Source: a virus
Length of the DNA stretch: 29,596 nucleotides
Strand: one strand, 5' to 3'
IMG/VR virus record: IMGVR_UViG_3300034524_000026
Span: 1 to 29,596 of that record
The notes under the pieces were generated by a model. The model was given only the letters and a program-made list of their open reading frames with translations, was not told the origin of the DNA and did not search any database. Position numbers and translations under genes: made by a program. Within the stretch, counting starts at the first letter, position 1. Each line of letters starts with the position of its first letter. Positions 1 to 8,471 of the stretch are shown piece after piece.

Positions 1-664
1 GTGGTAAACTGTCTGGGCTTGCAAAGCTGCTTATAACTTCACCTGTTGATGGATTCAGTTTGTAAATTTTATTTGTGCTATCTCCTGCAAGCCACAAATT
101 CGTTCCATCCCATGCTAGACCCCGTGGGGAACTGTCTGGGCTTGCAAAGCTGCTATACTTAAATTGTAATAGATATGAATATGCCCATATAATTGTTTGG
201 AATGTTCCATTCGCAGCATGTGTAGGCCAGTCAAATACAAGATGTATTCTTAAATATTTATTATAATTTATATTTGATTCTGATAAATTTATAGTTCCTC
301 TTAATGTATCAGTGCCTGAATAAGTATATAAATTAGAATATCCAACTAAGTTACCTTCATTTGGATATGGTTCATCTTTTTCTGGTTCATTTGCTGAATA
401 TAATGCAATCATATTAAATGGGTTGTTAAATGTAGGTTTTGTAAATGAAGAGTTTCGTATTATTCCATCCTGTATTGCCCATCTGAAATACTCATATCCT
501 AATGCCGTTATTATATTTTCTGTTTTAGCTTCCAGTATTTTTTTGCCGCTGTCTTTATCGAATAAATTAACCTTAACAATACCTCTTATTTTTGAATCCT
601 TTTCTTTAAATTTTACCACTTCAATATTCTTTGAATAATCTTTTAGTGTCGATGCTATTAACAA
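1..664 (-). CDS. Partial phage tail protein with beta-propeller-like repeats
   Basis: The reading frame runs off the left edge of the window. The start chosen is TTG at 664, because GGAGG lies 8 bases upstream and the gene begins 3 bases after the previous stop. The first ~140 residues look like a virion-attachment region and match nothing I recognise. From about residue 171 there is a 41-residue repeat containing SSFASPDS, GLAWDGTNLW and KIYKLNPSTGEV, the pattern of NHL/Kelch-like beta-propeller blades; a second copy begins at the window edge. It is the last visible gene of the tail module, where receptor-binding or fibre proteins usually sit, so a distal tail or adhesin role is inferred. 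The full length and number of blades cannot be seen. Confidence 0.75.
   Translation of the reverse strand, partial: MLIASTLKDYSKNIEVVKFKEKDSKIRGIVKVNLFDKDSGKKILEAKTENIITALGYEYFRWAIQDGIIRNSSFTKPTFNNPFNMIALYSANEPEKDEPYPNEGNLVGYSNLYTYSGTDTLRGTINLSESNINYNKYLRIHLVFDWPTHAANGTFQTIIWAYSYLLQFKYSSFASPDSSPRGLAWDGTNLWLAGDSTNKIYKLNPSTGEVISSFASPDSLP
7..154 (-). repeat. 25-bp direct repeat pair (7-31 and 130-154), period 123 bp
   Basis: The two copies are identical over 25 bases and lie exactly 123 bases (41 codons) apart. They encode the SSFASPDS start of consecutive blades of the partial tail protein. Near-identity at DNA level suggests recent duplication or gene conversion of blade units. Confidence 0.8.
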
Positions 665-667
665 TGT

Positions 668-1612
668 TTACACCTCCTTCAAGATTATGTTCACTTGTGT
701 GTCTATATGTTGTTCGATAAAACACTCTACACTTTTAGTAATATTAGATGGAAATATAGCAGTTGCACTTGAGGTTATTAAAATTTTATCCACTTTCTGT
801 GAAATAGTTACATACGGAGATGCCCCTAAACCACTGCTCTGTATAAATCTTCCCTGTCCAATAAGTACAGCATTCCCAATCCCTACTTTAAAAGTCCCTG
901 TTGATACACTTGCCATGAGATTGAGGGTATGCACCCCTGCTTTTAATAAAACTAATAAGTCTCCACTTAAAGTTACCTGTTCATTAGCATTTGCGATGTT
1001 TCTGGCAAGAATAGGTTTTATTTGTGTGTTATCCACATTCAAATAAACTGTTAAAACTTGCGCTGCTGATGATGTACCGGTTATTGTGATATGCACTACT
1101 GCCGCGGTATCTCTCGTATTTTCCAAGACATGTGTAAGAATTAATGTTGAAGTTGTCCCTATCGTTAGTTCTTGTGTATTCTCTGCAAAAAAGAGTACAA
1201 GTAGCTCTTTTTCCATTATTTCTTGTGCTTCTTTGCCTAGAAGTGAATGTTCTAGAGACAAAAAAACCTTAGCGCCATCCTTTGCAAAAATAGATAAGTA
1301 GAAAAATTTAGCTGTCCTCTCATTTGTGTAAAATATCGCTTCTTCATTTTTCGTTTCTTTATCTACAAACATCTGCAAATATTCTCTTCCACCATCAAAA
1401 GGCATATCTAAATCAACGTAAACATCATTATCTGCATTAATAGAGATTTTTATTGCTTCTGCACCCAAAAGCCAGCTATAAACATCTATTTTCATTTTTA
1501 CAGCGCCATTTACCCCCAGCTCTAAGCTATTATCAGCATAATTGTATCTTGCATTGGTATATTCCCATAGCTCCGGATTTAAAGTTTTTATTATATCATC
1601 TGTCCATTTCAT
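668..1612 (-). CDS. Phage tail/baseplate structural protein, unknown family
   Basis: A 314-residue protein with no recognised domain. It has no signal peptide or membrane segment and is rich in beta-strand-type stretches, as virion proteins often are; an N-terminal part (to about residue 130) and a C-terminal part seem separable. It lies between two other distal tail genes, 14 bases after the preceding stop and 3 bases before the next start, so it is co-transcribed with the tail module. An AAAGG-type ribosome binding site precedes the ATG. A role in the tail tip or baseplate is inferred from position only. Confidence 0.7.
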   Translation of the reverse strand: MKWTDDIIKTLNPELWEYTNARYNYADNSLELGVNGAVKMKIDVYSWLLGAEAIKISINADNDVYVDLDMPFDGGREYLQMFVDKETKNEEAIFYTNERTAKFFYLSIFAKDGAKVFLSLEHSLLGKEAQEIMEKELLVLFFAENTQELTIGTTSTLILTHVLENTRDTAAVVHITITGTSSAAQVLTVYLNVDNTQIKPILARNIANANEQVTLSGDLLVLLKAGVHTLNLMASVSTGTFKVGIGNAVLIGQGRFIQSSGLGASPYVTISQKVDKILITSSATAIFPSNITKSVECFIEQHIDTQVNIILKEV

Positions 1613-1626
1613 ACAATCACAACCTT

Positions 1627-2412
1627 TTAAGACATTTCAATAATGCGCACTGGTACATCAGCAACGTCGGCAATAGCGTAAACGGGAGTATATACATTAG
1701 GATTAAAATCTAGTTCTATTTTTTGTTTTGGCAATATAGGAAAACCATCATCCGCAGTAATAAGTTCACCGCCTATATATACAATATCTGTTTCGGACTC
1801 ATTATAAATAATCATCTTAAACCTATTTTGTACTGCTGTATCTTTTGCAAAGAGCTCCACTGCACTTGTTCCTATTAGTTTTTTGCCTGTAACAAGAGGA
1901 TTATTTATTCTTATCTGACTAAAATAGTTATTCTGACTGTTTATAAGCGTTTTTATATCCCCTAAGGTTACTTCTGTAGCTACTATACCTTTAATGTCGT
2001 TTAAAGCCGTTTTAACGCCGTTTAACGTCGCTTCTGTTGCAACTTTGCCTTTTAAGTCTGTTATATTTGAATTCACATTATTTATTGAAGTATTTATAGT
2101 ATCCTGTTTATCAGATGTAGCTGCCCCAGTCGGTAATGGCGGGGCTATGTCTGTTCTAACAATTAGCCTACCTTGCGGGTCAAAACTTGCTTCTACTCTT
2201 GTTCCTGCATTAACTCCCGTAGGCATATTCGAAGGATTAACAGCTTTACCGCCTATTTTAACAGGATTAGTATCATCCGCTTCACCTTTTGCTTTATCTC
2301 CAGTAACCAGCATAGCCCCTTCATTGCTTCCTCTCGCTGGTACAAAATTCCCATCCGCCTTAACCAATTGTGGGATGGGATAATTAGCATCATCTCTAAG
2401 TAGTTTAGGCAT
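1627..2412 (-). CDS. Tail tip/baseplate-type structural protein
   Basis: A 261-residue protein. The middle carries a stretch ending PLPTGAATSDKQDT that I have seen in many phage tail-tip proteins, followed by a short coiled-coil-like region (about 95-160) containing two copies of a VATE(A/V)TL unit. The C-terminal ~90 residues look like a beta-rich domain (around KMIIYNESETDIVYIGG) that may sit on the tail surface. The ATG overlaps the previous stop as TAATG, indicating translational coupling. The exact role is unknown; membership of the tail module is well supported by context. Confidence 0.7.
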   Translation of the reverse strand: MPKLLRDDANYPIPQLVKADGNFVPARGSNEGAMLVTGDKAKGEADDTNPVKIGGKAVNPSNMPTGVNAGTRVEASFDPQGRLIVRTDIAPPLPTGAATSDKQDTINTSINNVNSNITDLKGKVATEATLNGVKTALNDIKGIVATEVTLGDIKTLINSQNNYFSQIRINNPLVTGKKLIGTSAVELFAKDTAVQNRFKMIIYNESETDIVYIGGELITADDGFPILPKQKIELDFNPNVYTPVYAIADVADVPVRIIEMS

Positions 2413-3644
2413 TACATCACCTCCGTTTCAAATTCAATAGAGAAAAATGGCAAAATGAATGCTGTACTTCTGATTGCAACAGGTTTTATTGCCTTCCCTC
2501 TAGCAATAAAACCATTCCCTGCTTTTTCTATATCTACGGATGAAATTATTGCTATCTCATCTAAATAGCGACTTCGTAAGTATACTACGTCGCCTACAGA
2601 AGGTTTTTGGTTTGTTAAAATACTAAACTCATATACATTGTTGTATACTGACGAAAAAGACCTTATTCTGTTGTTTATCAGTTCTGCAGATTCCCTTGAA
2701 AAAATATATAACATTTCTAATAGGTTGCTGCCTGCTTTTGTTGTGCCAAATGTCATAACAACAGGTTTACCAAAGACTTTTACTTCCGACGTGATTACAT
2801 CTACAGTTTCATTTATTACTTCTATTTCTACTTTGCTTGTTGATACATCTAAAACTCTGCATTTTGCATTTGTGCTGTTTGCATACAAAAACAGCGCAGG
2901 CTCAAAAGTCACCTCTACCACCTGCACTGTCTTTGGCGCTAATTCTATTGTTGTTTTTGCAAGTTCTTTTTGTTCTCCTAACCTAATATCTGTAACAAAC
3001 TTTATACCTGCTTCTGTTGTAATTTTTTGGGTAGGGAATAGCTCCGGTGCATTTTCAAAAGTATCAATAATTAGAGGATTTTCTCTATTTCTACCAAACC
3101 CTATATCATATATACCGATTTGATTACCCCCCTCATATTTTGCAAAGATGAGTAGTGATTTTGCTATATTATCCCATGCTTCATCTGCTTTTGATGTTAT
3201 CCAAAAAAGAGGAAATTTTTCGTTTCTTACTGTATAAAATACAGTTTCAAATCCTAAAGCTTCCCAAAATAACTTTACTGCATCCTGCCCTTTTATATTT
3301 CTTTTCAGCCTAATAAATGGTGCTTTCTGTTCTAAGGCCATAGAGGCTTTGTCAATTCCTCTTATTCTTGCATTTGATGATGAAATTGGTGCATCCCATT
3401 CAGTAATGATAAATTCCATCCCCTCAACCTCTATAATGCATCCGGTCCCAATACGCCCATAGTATGGGCTGTTTACATTTTCTAAAGACCATTCTCCATT
3501 TAGGTTTGGTATTTCAATCTCAACCTCTAAAACGGCGATTGTTCCTATATTGCTTATTATTTCATGAGCAAGTTTTTCATGGAATTTTAGCTGCAAATCT
3601 TCTGTTTCAATTATAGTGCCATCTAATAAATATATTTTCACCAT
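2412..3644 (-). CDS. Tail-associated hub-like protein
   Basis: A protein of about 410 residues following the small distal-tail protein, the place where siphoviruses of Gram-positive hosts encode the tail hub or tail-associated protein. The N-terminal ~110 residues are beta-rich (GTGCIIEVEGMEFIITEW), as in hub domains that bind the tail tube; no lysozyme or peptidase motif is evident. The ATG at 3644 is preferred, with a GGTGA element 6 bases upstream; an in-frame GTG at 3653 overlaps the previous stop and could also be used. The function is inferred from gene order and general sequence character. Confidence 0.65.
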   Translation of the reverse strand: MVKIYLLDGTIIETEDLQLKFHEKLAHEIISNIGTIAVLEVEIEIPNLNGEWSLENVNSPYYGRIGTGCIIEVEGMEFIITEWDAPISSSNARIRGIDKASMALEQKAPFIRLKRNIKGQDAVKLFWEALGFETVFYTVRNEKFPLFWITSKADEAWDNIAKSLLIFAKYEGGNQIGIYDIGFGRNRENPLIIDTFENAPELFPTQKITTEAGIKFVTDIRLGEQKELAKTTIELAPKTVQVVEVTFEPALFLYANSTNAKCRVLDVSTSKVEIEVINETVDVITSEVKVFGKPVVMTFGTTKAGSNLLEMLYIFSRESAELINNRIRSFSSVYNNVYEFSILTNQKPSVGDVVYLRSRYLDEIAIISSVDIEKAGNGFIARGKAIKPVAIRSTAFILPFFSIEFETEVM

Positions 3645-3649
3645 TTTAA

Positions 3650-4024
3650 TCACCGCTCTATAAAAGGTATTGAAACATCTCTGTAAATTTTTTGCCCATC
3701 CTTGATAAAATATAATCCTGTTTTGATATCTCCACGATAAGCAGTAATATCATACTGCCTTCCTGCATATTCAAACTGCAGCCTAAAAAACGGGCTACCT
3801 GTTGTTCTTTTATTAGCGTCGAGAATATTTTTTATCTGTGCTAATTTATCTTCAGTGATAGCCTTCCATGTAACATCTATTCTTATTTTTGAATTTATCC
3901 ATTTTGCAAATAAATCACCTGTTTCCGGGCTTCTACCAGCTTCCTTCAATATGTCTGCATCTAAAAACTCAATATCAGATGGGGCTGGTAGTTTCTGCCC
4001 GTTTACGTAAATATCATACCCCAT
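3650..4024 (-). CDS. Small distal tail protein (DUF6711-like)
   Basis: A 124-residue protein beginning MGYDIYVNGQKLPAPSDIEF. This N-terminus, the length, and the position directly after the tape measure gene match the small distal-tail proteins of the DUF6711 type; family assignment is from memory. It has an aromatic-rich C-terminal half (FFRLQFEYAGRQYDITAYRG) and no membrane segment. A GGGGGG-type ribosome binding site precedes the ATG, and the stop overlaps the possible GTG start of the next gene. It probably helps connect the tail tube to the hub. Confidence 0.65.
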   Translation of the reverse strand: MGYDIYVNGQKLPAPSDIEFLDADILKEAGRSPETGDLFAKWINSKIRIDVTWKAITEDKLAQIKNILDANKRTTGSPFFRLQFEYAGRQYDITAYRGDIKTGLYFIKDGQKIYRDVSIPFIER

Positions 4025-4039
4025 AAACTTTGCCCCCCT

Positions 4040-7000
4040 CTATCCAAATTTAATCCCCAGCCTTTTTGCTACTGTTGCAAAATCTTCAATTGTGGCTCTT
4101 GCTAATTCACGTCCATTGATTTCAAGTACAATCACTTTTTCATCATTTCTACTACTCTGTACAATTGCTTCTGATAATGCTGTTCCAATTGCATTATATA
4201 CAGCATCATATATAGCCCTAACAAATGGACTTGATGTGCTTAATGGTATAACTGCTTCTGGCCCGGCTTCGCCAATTAGTGCAGGTGTAGGCTTTGTAAC
4301 AACTCCTCCAGCAGCCATAGGGAGAAGAGAAATGTATGGTATGTTAAATCCCCATGATTTCCCGCCTAATACAGGTACCCAACTTGGTATGCTAAAATGT
4401 ATTCTGTTTAATTGCCCAATCATCCAATTCAAAGCTTTTAAAATACTGTTTACTACGCTTTTTATTGAATACAGTAACCCATTAAAAGCTTGACTACCTA
4501 CGTTTTGAATACTAGAGAACACCTGCAATAACCTATTTTTAATTGATTCAAAGATATTTATCAAAGTTGTCTGAAGACCTGTTGTTATGTTAACTAAAGT
4601 ATTTCTTAAACCAGAAAAAGCAGAAGCACCAAAGTTTTTAATAGCAGTCCAATTATTAATGACGTAATTCTTGATTGCTCCCCATATCTGCATTGTAAAC
4701 TCCTTTGTTATCGTCCATTGATTAATAATAAAATCCTTAGTAGTGCTCCATACAGAAGAAGCAAAATCTTTTATAGATGTCCAGTTATTAATTAAGAAAG
4801 TTTTAATGTCATTCCATAATTGTGAACTAAACTGCTTTGTTAATGTCCACTGATTTCTTATAAAATCGTTAACCGCTGTCCAAATATTAAATCCGAAGTC
4901 TTTAATTAAATTCCACTGGTTGAAAAGAAAATCTTTTATCGCTCCCCATACACTTATAACAAAAGTTCTTAAATCAATTTTGCCTTTGATTAAATCGCTT
5001 ATATTTGTCCATATATTCCCTGCAAATGTTTTTATGTTTTGCCATGTGCCAATGACAAAGTCAGATATACTCTTCCATATGTTTATCGTAAATTGTTTTA
5101 TATTCTGCCATGTTCCTGAGACAAAATTGTATATATTCAAGAAAATATTTTTTGCAAATTGTAATAGATTACTCCATAAATTTACTACAAAATCTACAGT
5201 TGCCTTAGTCGTTTCAACTGAAAATGTAAAAATGTTTCTGAAAGTACCTACTACAAAATCTTTTAGAGCTTTCAATATATCAACAGTTAAAGTTTTCGCA
5301 TTCCCCCATATCGTGCCTATTAACTGCCCTACAGGCGCTAGATATGGTCCTACATTCGTTCTTAACCAATCCCAAGTATTCCCCACTTTTTCTTTAATCC
5401 AATCCCATACAGTACCTGTTTTCTCTTTAATCCAATCCCATGTGGTACCTGTTTTTTGTTTAATCCAATCCCATGCATTCGCAAAACCTTGCTTAATCCA
5501 GTCCCAAAAGCCAGCAAGTGTAGGCTTTACTTGTTCTATTGCGCTTAAATCAATGCCAGGCATTTTTGCTAAATCGCCTAAATTCCCTAAACCACCAATT
5601 TCACCTAATTCCGGCATTTGTGGTTCAGTGCTGCTTATATCTTCCATAACAGAATGTATTTCGTCAAATGACTGTAGGTTATCATGTGCCGCTTTGCTTG
5701 CCTTTTTAGTCTTATCTGACAAATCCCCCATATTATCTGCGGCTGTTTTTGTATATTCAGCGCTATCAGCAAACTGTTTATTCTGTGCTTCCATTACTTT
5801 TTCTAAATTTGCTTTTTCTACACTTGATACATATTTCATCCATAAACCTATTCCTGCGGTAAGTGCTGCTGATACTCCTATTATAGCCCAACCCAATGGC
5901 CCTAACGCCGCCCATACCGAATATAACGCTGTTCGTATTGTCTGTAATACTCCAACGTGAGTTATCCCCGCCATAGATGCAAGATGTAGCTGAAGGCGGT
6001 ATATTTGTACTGCCCTTGCAACGAAATTAAGTATGCCGGATGTTGCGACTGCTTCCCCACGTAACACTGCCATTACAAAAGCAAGACCACTAACGGCTTT
6101 TTGAGCAAGTGTTATAATCAATGTTGCTAATTTAAACGATAAAAAGGCCGTCGCTGCTCCTAGCACTATCGGCCTTATTATCGCCCAGTTTCTTGCTATA
6201 CTCTGCGCTACTGCCCTTGCAGTGTTCCAAAAGCCTCGCAATATCGACGTTATTGTCGATATTACCCCAGCAAATTCAGCACCAAACATTTTAGTCAAGG
6301 CTGCATTCAAGCCAAACTGACGGAAGGTGTTATAAAACTCCGTTGCCCATTCCCTTACTCCTTGCAGCCAGCGAACTAATCCTTTGAACAAATTAGAAGT
6401 CAACGCCCCTATTGTCATTCGCCAAACATCTCGAATAGTTGAAGTTACGCCTTCCCATGTGTTCTCCATATTCTGCATCATATTCGGAAAGCGTTTCTCC
6501 ATGCCTTCAACTAGTATCTGTATAGCTTGATTCGCCGGGATAAGACCTTTTTCGGAAAGTTTCATGACCTCGGCGGTGGATTTGCCCATCGCCTCGGCCA
6601 GTATCTCCCAGGCCGGTATCCCTGCCTCGGTCAACTGGCGCATCTCCTCGCCGCTCACCTTCGATTTCGCCCTCATCTGGCCCAGGGCAAGAGTAATCCG
6701 GTCAATACCTTCTTTGCCCAGGCCTAAGCCCGCAGCGGCATCGCCGACAGCTCGCAAAGTTGGCAAGACCTCTTCGGCAGCAAAGCCCATGGCCATCATG
6801 CGCTTGGCCGCATCCAGCAGTTCGGGGTACTCAAACGGTGTCCTAGCGGCAAAAGCAGCCATTTCGTCCAAGAAAGCCTGAGCCTTCTCCGCGCTACCTA
6901 GCATAGTAGTAAAGCCAATCTGAGCCTGCTCCATCATGGCATTGAAGTTTACTGCTTCACCTACTACGGTCTGAAAGCCTCGGCGTATAGCTTCGAATAA

Positions 7001-7150
7001 ACCCATGCCCAGAGTAAAGGAGAGCGCATTTTTAAATATATCGCCAATCCTAAGCCCAGCAGCCTTGGCCTGCTTTTCAGCTTGAGCCAAGTCTTTATTA
7101 AACTGGGAAAAGTCAGCACCAAGCCTTACTATCAATTCTCCTATAGTCAT
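4040..7150 (-). CDS. Tail tape measure protein
   Basis: A 1036-residue protein that sets tail length and passes through the tube during DNA ejection. The N-terminal ~240 residues match the conserved tape-measure start domain (ANFSQF-like opening, then GFTTMLGSAEKAQAFLDEM and the GLGLGKEGIDRITLALGQM region). A hydrophobic middle (about 325-445) contains possible transmembrane stretches. Residues ~545-840 have tryptophans at a constant 11-residue phase. Near the C-terminus is the family hallmark AAGGVVTKPTPALIGEAGPEAVIPLS in two parts. A RBS (AAAGGTGGTGA) precedes ATG 7150. The first ~600 bases of the gene are markedly GC-richer than the rest, which suggests the N-terminal part was acquired separately. 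Confidence 0.93.
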   Translation of the reverse strand: MTIGELIVRLGADFSQFNKDLAQAEKQAKAAGLRIGDIFKNALSFTLGMGLFEAIRRGFQTVVGEAVNFNAMMEQAQIGFTTMLGSAEKAQAFLDEMAAFAARTPFEYPELLDAAKRMMAMGFAAEEVLPTLRAVGDAAAGLGLGKEGIDRITLALGQMRAKSKVSGEEMRQLTEAGIPAWEILAEAMGKSTAEVMKLSEKGLIPANQAIQILVEGMEKRFPNMMQNMENTWEGVTSTIRDVWRMTIGALTSNLFKGLVRWLQGVREWATEFYNTFRQFGLNAALTKMFGAEFAGVISTITSILRGFWNTARAVAQSIARNWAIIRPIVLGAATAFLSFKLATLIITLAQKAVSGLAFVMAVLRGEAVATSGILNFVARAVQIYRLQLHLASMAGITHVGVLQTIRTALYSVWAALGPLGWAIIGVSAALTAGIGLWMKYVSSVEKANLEKVMEAQNKQFADSAEYTKTAADNMGDLSDKTKKASKAAHDNLQSFDEIHSVMEDISSTEPQMPELGEIGGLGNLGDLAKMPGIDLSAIEQVKPTLAGFWDWIKQGFANAWDWIKQKTGTTWDWIKEKTGTVWDWIKEKVGNTWDWLRTNVGPYLAPVGQLIGTIWGNAKTLTVDILKALKDFVVGTFRNIFTFSVETTKATVDFVVNLWSNLLQFAKNIFLNIYNFVSGTWQNIKQFTINIWKSISDFVIGTWQNIKTFAGNIWTNISDLIKGKIDLRTFVISVWGAIKDFLFNQWNLIKDFGFNIWTAVNDFIRNQWTLTKQFSSQLWNDIKTFLINNWTSIKDFASSVWSTTKDFIINQWTITKEFTMQIWGAIKNYVINNWTAIKNFGASAFSGLRNTLVNITTGLQTTLINIFESIKNRLLQVFSSIQNVGSQAFNGLLYSIKSVVNSILKALNWMIGQLNRIHFSIPSWVPVLGGKSWGFNIPYISLLPMAAGGVVTKPTPALIGEAGPEAVIPLSTSSPFVRAIYDAVYNAIGTALSEAIVQSSRNDEKVIVLEINGRELARATIEDFATVAKRLGIKFG
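4631..5512 (-). repeat. 11-residue tryptophan repeat array inside the tape measure gene
   Basis: Two visible layers share one phase. At 5368-5510 a 33-bp DNA repeat encodes (A/T)WDWIKxKTGT units; the copies at 5393, 5426 and 5459 are exactly 33 bases apart. At 4631-4950 a 22-residue unit (NQWxxIKDFxxxIWxxxKDFI) repeats about five times with tryptophans 11 residues apart. The units between (GTWQNIKQF, NIWKSISDF) keep the same spacing. This fits a long hendecad-type helix that acts as the ruler. Confidence 0.8.
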
Positions 7151-7186
7151 TTTTTCACCACCTTTTAAAAGAAAAAAGAAGGAATT

Positions 7187-7217
7187 TTGATGATTTTGTA
7201 GAAATTATTAGTATACA
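7187..7217 (+). promoter_or_regulatory. Possible promoter of the moron unit
   Basis: TTGATG at 7187-7192 could act as a -35 element, with TAGTAT at 7209-7214 (16-base spacer) or TATACA at 7212-7217 as -10. It lies in the only non-coding stretch before the + strand lipoprotein gene. The match is moderate, and AT-rich DNA gives chance hits. Confidence 0.4.
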
Positions 7218-7238
7218 AAAACAGGGGAGGTATAAAAC

Positions 7239-7763
7239 ATGTTCCAAAAAAGTAAGATTGTTTTTTTAATCTCCACGCTGTTAGTACTTTTATTTTTGTT
7301 AGCAGGTTGTGGAGGCCCAAGTTCAACTACTAACACCAATTCAAGTAACACTCAAAAAGAACAAGTTAAAGAATTTTACCAAGTAGGAGAAACTGCTGCA
7401 ATTAATGGAACAGAAATAACAGTATTAAAAGTTGAAAAATCAAAAGGTACTGAATTTGATAAACCTAAAAGCGGTATGGAGTTCGTAATTGTTACTGTAA
7501 AGATAAAGAACACAGGTAAAGACAAACTATCCTACAATCCACTTTACTTTAAAATGCAAAATAGCAAAGGTCAAATAACCGACATAGCATTTTCAACTAT
7601 AAATCAAGATACCGCATTGCAATCGGGGGACCTTGCCCCTGGCGGCGAAGTAGAAGGAACCTTAATTTTTGAAGAACCAATCAATGATTCAGGTTTAATA
7701 CTACAATATCAGAATAATATATTTAGCAAGGAAGCAAAATTGCAATTTAAATTAAATCAATGA
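7239..7763 (+). CDS. Secreted lipoprotein, DUF4352-type (phage moron)
   Basis: A 174-residue protein with a lipoprotein signal: basic start (FQKSK), hydrophobic core (residues ~8-21), lipobox LLAGC with the lipidated cysteine about residue 24, then a Ser/Thr/Asn-rich linker. The remaining ~120 residues (YQVGETAAINGTEITVLKVE, GMEFVIVTVKIKNTGKD, DLAPGGEVEGTLIFEEP) match the Ig-like DUF4352 fold of surface lipoproteins. RBS GGGGAGG lies before the ATG. It is encoded against the late operon, between the tape measure and tail-chaperone genes, with its own promoter region and terminator, the usual form of a lysogenic-conversion gene. Surface display in the lysogen and a role in superinfection exclusion or host fitness are inferences. 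Confidence 0.88.
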   Translation: MFQKSKIVFLISTLLVLLFLLAGCGGPSSTTNTNSSNTQKEQVKEFYQVGETAAINGTEITVLKVEKSKGTEFDKPKSGMEFVIVTVKIKNTGKDKLSYNPLYFKMQNSKGQITDIAFSTINQDTALQSGDLAPGGEVEGTLIFEEPINDSGLILQYQNNIFSKEAKLQFKLNQ

Positions 7764-7782
7764 ACGTGAAAGGAGAATTTTT

Positions 7783-8127
7783 ATGAAAATAGCATCAGGT
7801 ATAATTTCTTTGTTATTTGCAGTTATCATATTTTTCCAGTCATCAGTCGCTTATCTAGGCGGTTCAGTCTTTGACGAAGAATCAACAGCACAAGGAGGAA
7901 GTGTAGGTATCTTAGTTGCTCTCATGTATATAATCGGAGGTGCATTTGCATTTAAATTGCCAAAAGTGGCTATGGTATTTTCTATTATAGCAGGGATTCT
8001 TGGCATCGCTGTTGGTACAACAACTCCATATAAGGACATGACTGTTTGGGGAGTTATCGCTCTAATTCTTGCTGTAATGGAATTCTTTGCAGGACGCAAA
8101 CCACAAAAAGTAGATAAACATGCTTAA
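7783..8127 (+). CDS. Small integral membrane protein (phage moron)
   Basis: A 114-residue protein with about four hydrophobic segments: residues ~4-26, 42-58, 62-80 and 85-102, ending in a basic tail (GRKPQKVDKHA). The fold resembles small four-helix membrane proteins of the DUF4064 kind; this is tentative. It starts 19 bases after the lipoprotein stop behind AAAGGAGAA, so the two form an operon. Its stop codon abuts the stop of the convergent tail-chaperone gene with no base between them. The function is unknown; it may act with the lipoprotein in the envelope of the lysogen. Confidence 0.8.
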   Translation: MKIASGIISLLFAVIIFFQSSVAYLGGSVFDEESTAQGGSVGILVALMYIIGGAFAFKLPKVAMVFSIIAGILGIAVGTTTPYKDMTVWGVIALILAVMEFFAGRKPQKVDKHA

Positions 8128-8466
8128 TCACCATGGGCCTTTTAGGCCCTTTTCTTTTGCCTCTTCAATTAATTCATCCCATTGCTTTCCTTCCTGTTGT
8201 TCTCCTGTTAGTTTTTTAAATCTCTTTTTCAATTCTTCTCCTAAAAAATCATCAGGCTCTACTGACTTAGGCTTCTTCTTGCTAAACATTCCTGCTATAG
8301 TAGCTATGGCATTTGTAATAACGGAAGCAATAAAAGCCCACTTATTACGCATTTCTGAATATTCCTGCAAAAATCTCTGTCTTTCTAATTCTTTTAAAAT
8401 CGCAATTAACTCAGAAGGTCGCAATTCCCTCATTTCATCTATTGTCCATCCAAATTCACGAGCCAA
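8128..8466 (-). CDS. Tail assembly chaperone, GT (frameshifted) part
   Basis: This frame encodes the downstream domain of a G-GT tail chaperone. The open frame extends upstream beyond the TTG at 8466 to at least 8538, adding RSQETIETNADIGSDWLN and AETIVLLAREFGWTIDEMR, a typical GT-domain start. The TTG has no usable ribosome binding site. The frame is -1 relative to the upstream gene, so I expect translation mainly as a fusion of about 227 residues. Residues after the GT core include a hydrophobic stretch (AFIASVITNAIATIAGMF) and a basic, acidic-tailed end. In lambda-like tails the T part recruits tail tube subunits to the tape measure. Normally the tape measure gene follows directly; here the moron unit lies between. 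Confidence 0.8.
   Translation of the reverse strand: MAREFGWTIDEMRELRPSELIAILKELERQRFLQEYSEMRNKWAFIASVITNAIATIAGMFSKKKPKSVEPDDFLGEELKKRFKKLTGEQQEGKQWDELIEEAKEKGLKGPW
8135..8158 (+). terminator. Intrinsic terminator of the moron operon
   Basis: GGGCCT (8135-8140), loop TTT, AGGCCC (8144-8149), then TTTTCTTTT. It lies 7 bases past the membrane-protein stop on the + strand. The same bases encode the last residues (GLKGPW) of the - strand tail-chaperone gene, so the terminator is embedded in coding DNA. Confidence 0.7.
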
Positions 8467-8471
8467 GAGAA

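Noticed and set aside
2638-3123. + strand open frame of 161 codons
   Set aside because: It lies opposite the tail hub-like gene and has no RBS or recognisable domain.
4920-5960. Long + strand open frame (346 codons) opposite the tape measure gene
   Set aside because: It is the antisense of the tape measure repeats; no ribosome binding site, and its composition mirrors the W/N/I repeats. The - strand protein is a clear family member.
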